A DNA stretch of 9,042 bases from Nitrospirota bacterium (GCA_015233265.1 JADFXZ010000076.1:1091-10132); one strand, 5' to 3'; positions 1 through 6,850 are shown, counted from the stretch's first letter. Made by a program: numbers and translations. The notes: generated from the letters alone by a model not told the origin.

Positions 1-310
1 TAGCCGGGGCGGTATAAAGAAGCCCTAAGGCGCCAAGCGGCCCGCGCCGCGACAGCATAAGATATAAAAATAAGCCCAACACCACAGGCGGCAGCCCCAT
101 TGCCGTATTTAATATGTTTATTATAAGATGCCGCAGCGGGAATTTTTTCTTTAAACTCATCAGCGCACCGGCTGGCACCCCCAGGGCGCTGCCTATCACA
201 AGGGCGCTTAGTGATACCTTCAACGACAATAAGATTATCCCCATCAGCTCAGTATCCAAAGTGAATATCAGTAATAACGCCTTTGTGATGCCTTCGATTA
301 TTAAATCCAT
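1..310 (-). CDS. tupB: Tungstate-type ABC transporter permease, partial (C-terminus beyond left edge)
   Basis: Reading the minus strand from ATG at 310 gives 103 residues with no stop before the edge. This is the N-terminal part of an inner-membrane permease. Hydrophobic segments are visible at about residues 24-50 and 68-86. The stretch NTAMGLPPVVLGLFLYLML followed by SRRGPLGALGLLYT is the pattern I associate with TupB-type permeases of the molybdate/tungstate (ModB-like) group, where the GPLG segment lies in the first half of the protein. Family role: with a periplasmic binding protein (TupA) and an ATPase (TupC) it imports tungstate; neither partner is in this window. The start is supported by GGAGG at about 321-325, eight nt from the ATG. 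It begins 16 nt after the glycosylase stop, so the two are probably co-transcribed. A plus-strand open frame over the same bases has no family resemblance. Confidence is high for ABC permease and moderate for tungstate specificity. Confidence 0.8.
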   Translation of the reverse strand, partial: MDLIIEGITKALLLIFTLDTELMGIILLSLKVSLSALVIGSALGVPAGALMSLKKKFPLRHLIINILNTAMGLPPVVLGLFLYLMLSRRGPLGALGLLYTAPA

Positions 311-326
311 CCCGCTTGCCCTCCGA

Positions 327-1028
327 TTAATCTGGCGTAAACCCATTGATGGGACACCGGGCACAGACCGGCCTGGGTTTGCAGAAGTACTTGCCAAGCC
401 GGACAAAGAGGGCATGGTAGTCGTTGTAGACCTGATGGGTAAGTGATGACGCAGCGTGAAAGAGCGCCTGAAAGTCGCCGTATGGGCGCTTATAGTCCAT
501 AATGCCGTGTCTGGCGATTACCCGTTTTGTGTATGCGTCTATGACAAAGACTGGTTTTTCAAGGGCATAGAGCAGTATTGAGTCCGCGGTCTCAGGGCCT
601 ATGCCGTTTATTTCCAGAAGTGAGGCCCTCAGTTGAGCCGTTTGCCCTACTTTCATGTTTTCTATAACTCCGTCATAGTTTCGCACAAGAAATTCGATGA
701 ATGCCTTTAGACGGGCGGCCTTTACGTTGTGATAGCCGGAGGGCCTTATAAGTTGCGAGAGCCTTTGCGGCGGCATATCATGGATTATAAATGGACCAAG
801 GGCGTCCGCGGCCTTTAGGTTGGCAATAGCCTTTTCCACGTTGCCCCAGCTCGTGTTTTGTGTGAGGATTGCCCCAACTGCCACCTCAAATGGGGTATCG
901 GCTGGCCACCAGTTCTGCGGACCAAAGGCGGCGTAAAGCGTCTCATAGAGGCGCGTGAGAAACTCCCCGCGTGAAAGGGCAGGGGCGGTTGTGTTATAAT
1001 GCCCTATGGTAGTGTTTTGTATCATCAC
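327..1028 (-). CDS. Endonuclease III-like HhH-GPD DNA glycosylase
   Basis: A 233-residue base-excision-repair protein of the HhH-GPD superfamily. Visible parts: the helical core with FEVAVGAILTQNTSW (residues 47-61), helix-hairpin-helix LEINGIGPETAD (138-149), and the catalytic-Asp segment VIDAYTKR with D164. The lysine that makes E. coli Nth a bifunctional lyase (K120, in GVGRKTA) is replaced by E146. This is also the state I recall for the H. pylori 3-methyladenine glycosylase MagIII, so a monofunctional glycosylase is expected. Cysteines 216, 222 and 225 match three of the four ligands of the Nth iron-sulfur loop; the protein ends at residue 233 with no fourth cysteine. No good Shine-Dalgarno precedes the start. 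Starts at 1028 (Met1) and 1025 (Met2) are both possible, and the conserved part begins near residue 20. It is divergent from the deacetylase gene and lies upstream of the tupB-like gene. Damaged-base specificity cannot be told from sequence. Confidence 0.9.
   Translation of the reverse strand: MMIQNTTIGHYNTTAPALSRGEFLTRLYETLYAAFGPQNWWPADTPFEVAVGAILTQNTSWGNVEKAIANLKAADALGPFIIHDMPPQRLSQLIRPSGYHNVKAARLKAFIEFLVRNYDGVIENMKVGQTAQLRASLLEINGIGPETADSILLYALEKPVFVIDAYTKRVIARHGIMDYKRPYGDFQALFHAASSLTHQVYNDYHALFVRLGKYFCKPRPVCARCPINGFTPD
992..1000 (+). promoter_or_regulatory. Candidate extended -10 promoter element for the plus-strand operon
   Basis: TGTTATAAT combines a perfect TATAAT hexamer (995-1000) with the TG of an extended -10. 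No good -35 lies 16-18 nt upstream, which extended -10 promoters can tolerate. Transcription would start near 1007, about 44 nt before the deacetylase ATG at 1051. The element lies inside the first codons of the divergent glycosylase gene. A second plus-strand hexamer, TATTAT at 1033-1038, is a weaker alternative. Confidence 0.4.
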
Positions 1029-1033
1029 CGTCT

Positions 1034-1039
1034 ATTATA
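1034..1039 (-). promoter_or_regulatory. Candidate -10 element for the glycosylase-tupB unit
   Basis: The minus strand reads TATAAT here, with TTGCCC (1058-1063) as a possible weak -35 at an 18-nt spacing. The hexamer ends only 5 nt before the ATG at 1028 and 8 nt before the second ATG at 1025. If it is used, the transcript would have almost no leader. This agrees with the lack of a Shine-Dalgarno site for that gene. Confidence 0.35.
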
Positions 1040-1050
1040 GGACGTTTTAA

Positions 1051-1782
1051 ATGGACAGGGCAATAGTGCTGACGTATCATAACATTGGCAGGGCGCCAAG
1101 GGGGGCGCGGCTTCCAGGGCTCTATGTCTCACCCGCGGTGTTTCATCTGCAAATGCGGTATCTGAAGGCCGCTGGATTTACCATTGTGGCGCTTGCTGAG
1201 ATAGTGAATTTCATTAACGGCAACAGTTCAGTCAAGCGCCCTGTAGCGTTGACCTTTGATGACGGGTTTGCGGACTTTAGCGACAATGCGTGGCCGGTAT
1301 TGAAGTCTCTGGGGTTTCCTGTGACGGTATTTATTGTCACGCAGCGTGTCGGAGGGGAGAACCTCTGGGACTGCGAGTATCTAAATGTCAGAAAGAGGCT
1401 GCTTGACTGGGACTCTATTGTAAGATTAAAGGACGAGGGGGTTAGCTTTGCCTCACATACGATGACGCACCCGTCTCTGTCGTCCTTGACCGGGCAGCCG
1501 TTGCATGAAGAGATCTTTGGCTCGAAGGCCGCCCTTGAGGAAAGATTAAACGCGCCCGTAGATTATTTTTGTTACCCATACGGCGATTTTAACCAAGAGA
1601 CTGTAGAATCGGTACAGTCCGCGGGCTTCAAGGCAGCGTTTACGACAAGGAAGGGGGCAGTATTTCAGGGCACTGATCCATTTGAGATAAACCGCATATC
1701 TGTTAAATCCACAACAGGCCCGCTTGCCTTTGCCTACAAGCTCCACTTATATAACGGCAGTTCTCGCCGCCAAAATAAATAA
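1051..1782 (+). CDS. Polysaccharide deacetylase (NodB / CE4 family)
   Basis: A 243-residue carbohydrate-esterase-4 protein that would remove N- or O-acetyl groups from a polysaccharide or glycan intermediate. CE4 motifs are in order: TFDDGF at residues 68-73 (motif 1, D70 catalytic base and D71 metal ligand), SHTMTHPSL at 135-143 (motif 2, metal ligands H136 and H140), and CYPYGDFN at 174-181 (motif 3). YHNIG near the N-terminus is typical of the branch next to exopolysaccharide glycosyltransferases. No signal peptide or membrane segment is visible, so it is probably cytoplasmic unless exported in another way. A weak AGGA at 1039-1042 is the only ribosome-site candidate. Its TAA (1780-1782) overlaps the next gene's ATG by one base, suggesting translational coupling. 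Family assignment is secure; the substrate is unknown. Confidence 0.92.
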   Translation: MDRAIVLTYHNIGRAPRGARLPGLYVSPAVFHLQMRYLKAAGFTIVALAEIVNFINGNSSVKRPVALTFDDGFADFSDNAWPVLKSLGFPVTVFIVTQRVGGENLWDCEYLNVRKRLLDWDSIVRLKDEGVSFASHTMTHPSLSSLTGQPLHEEIFGSKAALEERLNAPVDYFCYPYGDFNQETVESVQSAGFKAAFTTRKGAVFQGTDPFEINRISVKSTTGPLAFAYKLHLYNGSSRRQNK

Positions 1783-2885
1783 TGACAGCGCCACGGCCAA
1801 TCAATGTACTGCTGCTCTATACTGGCAAGCACTGGAGCGGCATCGGCTCTCATGGGGCTGTGCTTGCCCGCGGGCTGATGAAAAAAGGGATCAACGTGAT
1901 ACTGGGCTGCCCGCGCGGCGGGAAACTCTACAAGGAGGCTGAGGCGCTGGGGATAGCGCTCAGGCCCATAGGGCTAAAAAACCTGATGGACTTTGCCTCA
2001 TGGTACAGGATACTCAGAGTGGCACGCCGGGACAATATCGATATAATTTGCGCCAATCTTGGGAAAGAGTACTGGCCCATTGCAGTTATCTGCCGCGCCC
2101 TGGGGCTTAAATCTGTAATCGTCCGGCATCAGATGAACAGACTCAAGACCCTGACTAACCGTCTCATCAAGGGAGATATAGATAAAATAATAGCCGTCAG
2201 TGCAGCCGTAAAACGCACACTGATTAACAGCGGCATAGCGGAAGACAAGATAGAGGTCATCTACAATTCGGTTGACCTCAGCCGCTTTGACCCGGCAAGG
2301 GTCAATCGTGATGAGGCGCGTGCTTCAATTGGGGCGGCCCCTAACGATATAGTCATCGCCTCTGTGGGAAGAATCACGCAGGACAAGGGCGGCCTCGATC
2401 TCTTGTATGCCTTTAAAGAAGCCGCGGATGGCAACCCTCGCCTGAGGCTGGTTTTTGCCGGGGAGGGACCTTTTCAGAGTGTGCTGCAGACAGAGGCTGC
2501 AGAGCTTTCGTGCTCAGGGGCAGTTCATTTCACCGGCTACTGCGGCGATATTGAGCGAGTGTACTGTGCCGCGGATATTGTGGCCGTGCCCACGAGCGGG
2601 CTGGAGTCATTTGGCATGGTAGTGATAGAGGCAATGGCGATGCAACGACCTGTGATTGCCTCAGATGTTGGCGGCATCCCTGAGATAATCACTCACGGGG
2701 TAAATGGCCTCTTGTTTTTCCCTACGGACAGGGCGACCTTGCGGGCATGTATCTGCGAACTTGCAGCTAATCCCGCGAGGGCCTCTGAGCTTGCCGCGGC
2801 AGGAAGGGACACGGTGATTGAGACCTTCTCTGACGGGGCGTTTGCCGATAAGTTTGCCGACGTTTTGTCTAAACTTATGTTATAA
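1782..2885 (+). CDS. Glycosyltransferase family 4 (GT-B fold)
   Basis: A 367-residue retaining glycosyltransferase, normal length for GT4. The N-terminal acceptor half (about 1-165) begins with a Rossmann strand INVLLLYTG followed by a glycine-rich turn and ends in the family stretch VIYNSVDLSRFD (159-170). The C-terminal nucleotide-sugar half has VGRITQDKGG (195-204), FAGEGP (225-230), and the EX7E motif in ESFGMVVIE (E275 and E283), followed by SDVGGIPEII (294-303). No transmembrane segment is seen, so it should act at the cytoplasmic membrane face, adding a sugar from an NDP-sugar donor. Its ATG overlaps the deacetylase stop (TAATG), and its own TAA at 2883-2885 overlaps the kinase ATG in the same way. 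Pairing with a deacetylase points to envelope or exopolysaccharide synthesis. Donor and acceptor cannot be inferred. Confidence 0.93.
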   Translation: MTAPRPINVLLLYTGKHWSGIGSHGAVLARGLMKKGINVILGCPRGGKLYKEAEALGIALRPIGLKNLMDFASWYRILRVARRDNIDIICANLGKEYWPIAVICRALGLKSVIVRHQMNRLKTLTNRLIKGDIDKIIAVSAAVKRTLINSGIAEDKIEVIYNSVDLSRFDPARVNRDEARASIGAAPNDIVIASVGRITQDKGGLDLLYAFKEAADGNPRLRLVFAGEGPFQSVLQTEAAELSCSGAVHFTGYCGDIERVYCAADIVAVPTSGLESFGMVVIEAMAMQRPVIASDVGGIPEIITHGVNGLLFFPTDRATLRACICELAANPARASELAAAGRDTVIETFSDGAFADKFADVLSKLML

Positions 2886-4309
2886 TGTGCCGGGTTATGA
2901 TGAGATTTAATTTAATACGTGATACTACGCTTGGTGCGATAAACATTGGAAGATACCAAATCCTTCACGAACTTGGGCAGGGCGCAATGGGGGTTGTGTA
3001 TAAGGGCAGGGACTCCATAATCGATCGCATAGTGGCAATCAAGACGATAAGGCTTGGCAGGGCATTCCAGGGCATGGACGAAAAGGACATGCTGAAGCTG
3101 TTCTATCAGGAAGTGCGAATCGCAGGCAATCTCTCGCACCCCAACATTGCAACCATATACGACGCCGGTGAGTCTGTTGACACACATTATTTTGTTATGG
3201 AGTTTGTCGATGGCATTCCCCTCAAAACAATAATCCAGGACAAGGCCGCCCTACCGCTTATCAACAAGGTAAAACTGCTGATACAGGTGGCCTCAGCACT
3301 TAACTACGCCCACTTGCGCGGCGTGATTCACAGGGATATAAAGCCGGCAAACATCATGCTCGTCATTAGTGAGCATACTAAGAACAAGGACTATCAGGCA
3401 AAAATAATGGATTTTGGAATAGCCATGCTCTCGTCGTCAAAGAGTGCGATACACAGGGCAGACCGAATTCTTGGAACGCCGTCTTATATGTCGCCCGAGC
3501 AGGTGACAGGCGGGGAGCTTGACAGGCAGACCGATGTGTTTTCCTTTGGGGCAATGGCCTATGAGTTTCTCACCGGCAGGAAACCATTTCCAGCGGCAGA
3601 TCTCCCGTCGTTATTTAATAAGATTAAAACTGAAAACCCTGCGTCTCCCCATTCACTTTTGCCGGAGATACCGCTTAGCATAAGCAATTGCGTTATGAAG
3701 GCAATTGAAAAAGACAAGGAAAAGCGGCTTCAGTCCGCCGGTGAGTTCGCAGACGAGATGGAGATATACCTCAGCCGCGCAGAATCACAAGATACTCAGA
3801 AATTAGCTGTCACGCTGGCTACGGCGGACAGGGAATTCCTCCTGAAATTAAAGAAACACTATACGTTCTTTGCCGATTTTTCACTCATGGAGCTGAACAA
3901 GATTTATAACATCAGCACCAAACATGTGTATAAAAAAGACGAGGATATATTCAGAGAGGGCAGCATAGGCAATAAGCTCTACATAATTATGAATGGACGG
4001 GTGAAAATCACCAAGATGTCTCCGGACAATTTAACCGAAACTCTGCTAAACAAGCTCAAACCGGGCGATTGCTTTGGTGAAATGTCCCTGATGGACTCTT
4101 CGCCGCGCTTTGCAACCGCCACAGCAGACAGCGATTGCTCCCTTGTGGCAATCAACGAGGCAGTGCTCAGAACCTCAGAGCCTAAGCTGTGTCTGAAGCT
4201 ATACAGGAATCTCGCCCTTATCCTGTCTGACAGGCTCAGAAAAAGCGACGAAAAGGTCAACGCCCTGCTGTCAAAATATCCGGAAGCCGACATAAGCCAC
4301 TTAACATAA
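2885..4309 (+). CDS. Ser/Thr protein kinase with C-terminal cyclic-nucleotide-binding domain
   Basis: A 474-residue soluble Hanks-type kinase. All catalytic landmarks are present: glycine loop GQGAMGVV (31-38), VAIK lysine K53, helix-C glutamate E76, catalytic loop HRDIKPAN (149-156, D151), DFG at 176-178, GTPSYMSPE (197-205) and DVFSFG (217-222), so it should be active. After a linker (about 300-328), residues 330-450 form a cNMP-binding domain. Its phosphate-binding cassette FGEMSLMDSSPRFATA keeps E399 and R408, spaced as in protein kinase A regulatory subunits. No membrane or PASTA segment exists, unlike many bacterial PknB-type kinases. Family knowledge suggests that a cyclic nucleotide could gate the kinase; this is not shown here. 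Start: ATG 2885 overlaps the glycosyltransferase stop, but ATG 2897 or 2900 (MMRF) is equally plausible, and the kinase fold begins near residue 21. The MORN gene follows within 12 nt. Confidence 0.93.
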   Translation: MCRVMMRFNLIRDTTLGAINIGRYQILHELGQGAMGVVYKGRDSIIDRIVAIKTIRLGRAFQGMDEKDMLKLFYQEVRIAGNLSHPNIATIYDAGESVDTHYFVMEFVDGIPLKTIIQDKAALPLINKVKLLIQVASALNYAHLRGVIHRDIKPANIMLVISEHTKNKDYQAKIMDFGIAMLSSSKSAIHRADRILGTPSYMSPEQVTGGELDRQTDVFSFGAMAYEFLTGRKPFPAADLPSLFNKIKTENPASPHSLLPEIPLSISNCVMKAIEKDKEKRLQSAGEFADEMEIYLSRAESQDTQKLAVTLATADREFLLKLKKHYTFFADFSLMELNKIYNISTKHVYKKDEDIFREGSIGNKLYIIMNGRVKITKMSPDNLTETLLNKLKPGDCFGEMSLMDSSPRFATATADSDCSLVAINEAVLRTSEPKLCLKLYRNLALILSDRLRKSDEKVNALLSKYPEADISHLT

Positions 4310-4321
4310 AATGCACAAAAA

Positions 4322-5095
4322 ATGTTATCATACATGAATATGGCATCTACAAAAACATCATCGTGGCATTCCGGAGGCATAGTTGCGGCAGCGGTGGCTA
4401 TATTTATAGCGTTGCTTTTTATCACCGCCAAGGCTGCCTCTTGCGAGTGTATAAAGGGAGCGTGTTACAACGGCTATGGGGTTTTTGTATTTAGCAGCGG
4501 TGAGAAATATGAAGGAAGTTTTAAGGAAGGCAACCCCAGCGGCGATGGCACAATAAGTTACCCAAACGGAGATCAATACACAGGGCAGCTTGTCTCAGGG
4601 GTGGCTTTCGGCACAGGGACTCTGTCATTTGCGGACGGCCAAAAATACGAAGGGGAGTTTAAGGATGGCAAAAGACACGGCCTCGGTATGAACACATGGC
4701 CCTCAGGAGATAAATTTGTAGGCCGAAGTGTCGATGGCGTTAAGCGGGGCACAGGGAGTTACTATTATTCCAACGGCGACAGGTATGAGGGACAGTTCTC
4801 AGACGATAAGTTCAACGGCGAGGGCACGTATTACTTCGCTAACGGCGATAAATACACAGGGGAATTCGTTGACAACCTGTTTAGCGGCAACGGCATTTTA
4901 ATCTATGCTGACGGCTCCAGATACGAAGGCCACTTTGAAAACGACAAGAGAAACGGCCCGGGCACATTAACACTCAGAGACGGACAGACACAGGAAGGCA
5001 TTTTCCTCGATGGATTGATGGTAGAAGGCAAAGACGATACTGAAAATCAAACAACCGGTAATAATGCAACACCTGCATGGCCGCCCATGCCATAA
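4322..5095 (+). CDS. Exported MORN-repeat protein (eight tandem repeats)
   Basis: A 257-residue protein. Residues 19-36 form a hydrophobic segment after a short polar N-terminus, ending TAKAAS before CEC. This is a signal peptide with AKA as a plausible signal-peptidase I site; AASC could be a weak lipobox. Residues 51-234 are eight MORN repeats of exactly 23 residues each, with the pattern G-x-G-(x6)-(G/D)-(x2)-Y-x-G-x-F and no insertions. The fourth and eighth units are the most diverged. The tail (235-257) is polar and ends in proline-rich PAWPPMP. MORN repeats form elongated beta-hairpin solenoids used as scaffolds or for lipid or protein contact; the target here is unknown. ATGs at 4322, 4334 and 4340 are all possible and none has a Shine-Dalgarno site. 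TATCAT at 4326-4331 would favour 4340 if the transcript is leaderless. It follows the kinase by 12 nt and precedes the YGNS-repeat gene by 20 nt. Confidence 0.88.
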   Translation: MLSYMNMASTKTSSWHSGGIVAAAVAIFIALLFITAKAASCECIKGACYNGYGVFVFSSGEKYEGSFKEGNPSGDGTISYPNGDQYTGQLVSGVAFGTGTLSFADGQKYEGEFKDGKRHGLGMNTWPSGDKFVGRSVDGVKRGTGSYYYSNGDRYEGQFSDDKFNGEGTYYFANGDKYTGEFVDNLFSGNGILIYADGSRYEGHFENDKRNGPGTLTLRDGQTQEGIFLDGLMVEGKDDTENQTTGNNATPAWPPMP

Positions 5096-5104
5096 ATAAT
5101 TATC

Positions 5105-5111
5105 AGGAGGG
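5105..5111 (+). promoter_or_regulatory. Shine-Dalgarno site that fixes the start of the YGNS-repeat gene
   Basis: AGGAGGG lies just upstream of ATG 5116. It rules in 5116 rather than the longer in-frame start at 5077, which overlaps the MORN gene and would put a charged 13-residue extension before the signal peptide. Confidence 0.8.
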
Positions 5112-5115
5112 ATGC

Positions 5116-6111
5116 ATGTTTAAAAGACACATTATCTTTTTAGTAACGATAGCGGTAGTGCTCACCAGCGCTGATTTCTTATCGGCAAAGGCGGGCAGTT
5201 CAGGCGGTTCACGCAGCAGCGGCAGGAGTTCATACGGCAACTCGTCATCGACAAGCAAGACCTCATCTGCCCCGGCATCAAAGTACGGCAACTCTGCCAC
5301 TATGCCGTCCTCGCTGAGCAATCAATCGGACACTCCCAAAAAAAAGTACGGCAACTCTGCCGCCACCCCAGCATCTGGCAGCCCCCCGGCCAGCAAATAC
5401 GGTAACTCCGCAGGGACGGCCTCAGCTGGCGGCCAATCCACAAAACCCTCTACGTATGACCAAAAACTAAACACCAGTGTCTCTAAACAACAGGCCAAAG
5501 ACTCCCTCGCAAAGTATGAGGCGCAGCAGGGCCAGTTTAAATCTAAAGATACCACAACAAACTACTCCGGATACAGGAGTAACCCCATTGTAAACCGCTC
5601 CTCCGGCTATGACGGCAACACCTATGCCTACAGAAGGGATAATTTCTATACGACTTACAACTATCAGCCTCCTCACTACGCCTATATGGGCGCGCCGTCT
5701 TTTGGCATGTGGGACGCCATGTTTCTGTGGTTCATGCTGGACCATGCCTCTGACAGAAACTACTCAAGAATGTACTATAACCATCAAAATGACCCAGATA
5801 TTCAGAGATGGCGGCAGGAGACCGAAAAGCTCTCAGGCGAAAACGCTGAGTTAAAGGCAAAACTCGCAGGACTCGATAAAGAGGTAGCAGAGCTTAAGGG
5901 GCAGCCTATTGACCCGTCGTATGTGCCCCAGGGGGTAGACGCCGACATTGCTTTGAACAAAAAAGTCCTCGATTCAGCTTCTCCGGCGGCAAAAAAAGAG
6001 TCTCATTTTTTCAGGTGGCTGCTGATTTTTGTGATAGCGGCTTTGATATTCTACTATATATATAACAAGCGGAAGAGTTCGGGCTCGTCGGCGAAATTCA
6101 GATTGGACTAA
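5116..6111 (+). CDS. Secreted/membrane-anchored protein with YGNS repeats, coiled coil and C-terminal membrane helix
   Basis: A 331-residue protein with no named family I can assign. From the N-terminus: a signal peptide (about 1-26, KR then a hydrophobic core, AKA^G likely); a Ser/Gly/Ala/Pro/Lys-rich low-complexity region with four YGNS units (Tyr at 40, 57, 78 and 95, spacing 17-21-17), three of them KYGNSA; a Tyr/Asn-rich segment (about 149-190) ending at the aromatic stretch MWDAMFLWFMLDH (198-210); a predicted coiled coil (about 228-262, ENAELKAKLAGLDKEVAELK); and one transmembrane helix (about 299-316) followed by NKRK. Signal peptide plus C-terminal helix suggests a periplasmic body with a short cytoplasmic tail. 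The aromatic and coiled-coil part resembles, from memory, uncharacterised proteins encoded beside DUF2491/PspA-like genes. It sits between the MORN gene (20 nt) and the DUF2491 gene (16 nt). Low-complexity regions can evolve quickly, so the repeats alone do not indicate function. Confidence 0.8.
   Translation: MFKRHIIFLVTIAVVLTSADFLSAKAGSSGGSRSSGRSSYGNSSSTSKTSSAPASKYGNSATMPSSLSNQSDTPKKKYGNSAATPASGSPPASKYGNSAGTASAGGQSTKPSTYDQKLNTSVSKQQAKDSLAKYEAQQGQFKSKDTTTNYSGYRSNPIVNRSSGYDGNTYAYRRDNFYTTYNYQPPHYAYMGAPSFGMWDAMFLWFMLDHASDRNYSRMYYNHQNDPDIQRWRQETEKLSGENAELKAKLAGLDKEVAELKGQPIDPSYVPQGVDADIALNKKVLDSASPAAKKESHFFRWLLIFVIAALIFYYIYNKRKSSGSSAKFRLD
5229..5412 (+). repeat. Four imperfect coding repeats for (K)YGNS(A)
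   Basis: Units begin at 5229, 5281, 5344 and 5395. Those at 5281-5298 and 5344-5361 are identical over 18 bases (AAGTACGGCAACTCTGCC). The unit at 5395 encodes the same peptide with third-position changes, and the first is more diverged. Synonymous differences between units suggest that the peptide is under selection, rather than the repeats being a recent DNA duplication. Confidence 0.8.
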
Positions 6112-6113
6112 AT

Positions 6114-6120
6114 GAGGAGG
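6114..6120 (+). promoter_or_regulatory. Shine-Dalgarno site supporting a GTG start
   Basis: GAGGAGG lies 7 nt before GTG 6128 but 16 nt before the in-frame ATG 6137. The spacing therefore favours the GTG start, adding three residues before MGIF. Confidence 0.7.
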
Positions 6121-6127
6121 ACTGACA

Positions 6128-6841
6128 GTGGGTGCTATGGGAATATTTAAGCATATAGTGGAAAGACAAAAGGAGGCGCTGTCTGGCCTTCTTCAAGGAA
6201 AGAAACAGCGCGTGGACTCAACCATCCCCCTCGGCCTGAAAATCAACAGCATTGTGAAGATTGACGAGACAAAGTTTCTCGTTAACGAGGGGAAACTAAA
6301 GGTGCAATCCCCGGGGCCGGAGTCGCACACAGTAGTTGCCGCTGGTAAATACACCACAGGCACTATGAGTAACTATAAGCTCTATCTTCAGTCTACTATG
6401 GACAAGGAAGACGAGTCTATCCTGCACATAGTTGTCGAAAACACAGAGCTTGTATCGCTTGCTTACTTCAGGGTGATAGATGAGATATTCCCTGCCAACG
6501 AGGACGAATGGGGCGTGTGGCTTAACGATGGCACTGGCCTAATAGGATACAAGGACTTCATAATAGACGGCGAACTGTCATATGGCAGGACAATTGGCAA
6601 TAAAGACCAGGATTACATGCAACCGATTCCGTTTACCGAGACCGTGGTGCTTGACCCGTATGGGATGACTGGCATGAAGATAGACAGCCTGTCGATGAGA
6701 TATGTCAGGGATGCCGGTATAAATGAATATATAGTGGTTACGATGGAGAAGGTAAAGGATGAGTTCGGCGCTGTAAAGGAGGCCGGGGTAACGATAATGG
6801 CAGGCATAGAGCTGGTCGAGCCTGAACTAGAAATTTCGTAA
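6128..6841 (+). CDS. DUF2491 family protein (YjfK-like)
   Basis: A 237-residue soluble protein starting at GTG. Segments that match the DUF2491 pattern as I know it: IPLGLKI (33-39), where the domain starts; WLNDGTGLIGYKDF (131-144); GELSYGR (148-154); PIPFTETVVLD (166-176); and MRYVRDAGINEYIVVTMEK (190-208). The length is close to that of E. coli YjfK. No signal peptide or membrane helix is visible, so it is probably cytoplasmic or peripheral to the membrane. The biochemical function of the family is unknown. Its members are commonly encoded beside PspA-like coiled-coil proteins (yjfJ-yjfK in E. coli), and the next gene here fits that pairing. It follows the YGNS gene by 16 nt. DUF350 and DUF2170 genes, which I recall from the E. 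coli cluster, are not in this window. The region at residues 60-125 matches the family less clearly. Confidence 0.78.
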   Translation: MGAMGIFKHIVERQKEALSGLLQGKKQRVDSTIPLGLKINSIVKIDETKFLVNEGKLKVQSPGPESHTVVAAGKYTTGTMSNYKLYLQSTMDKEDESILHIVVENTELVSLAYFRVIDEIFPANEDEWGVWLNDGTGLIGYKDFIIDGELSYGRTIGNKDQDYMQPIPFTETVVLDPYGMTGMKIDSLSMRYVRDAGINEYIVVTMEKVKDEFGAVKEAGVTIMAGIELVEPELEIS

Positions 6842-6850
6842 GACGCTCTA

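Noticed and set aside
114..446. Plus-strand open frame of 110 residues at the left edge
   Set aside because: It lies antisense to the tupB-like permease and the end of the glycosylase, both with clear family motifs, and has no recognisable domain or ribosome site.
1006..1050. Fourteen-codon open frame ending in TAA directly before the deacetylase ATG, as a leader peptide
   Set aside because: It has no ribosome site, would start about at the predicted transcript start, and shows no attenuator-like hairpin or codon bias.
5077..5115. Longer in-frame start for the YGNS-repeat protein
   Set aside because: It overlaps the MORN gene, lacks a ribosome site and would bury the signal peptide; ATG 5116 has AGGAGGG just upstream.
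5229..5412. Regularly spaced repeats as a CRISPR array
   Set aside because: The repeats are only 18 bases, in frame, unevenly spaced (52, 63 and 51 bases) and encode a conserved peptide in a good coding region.
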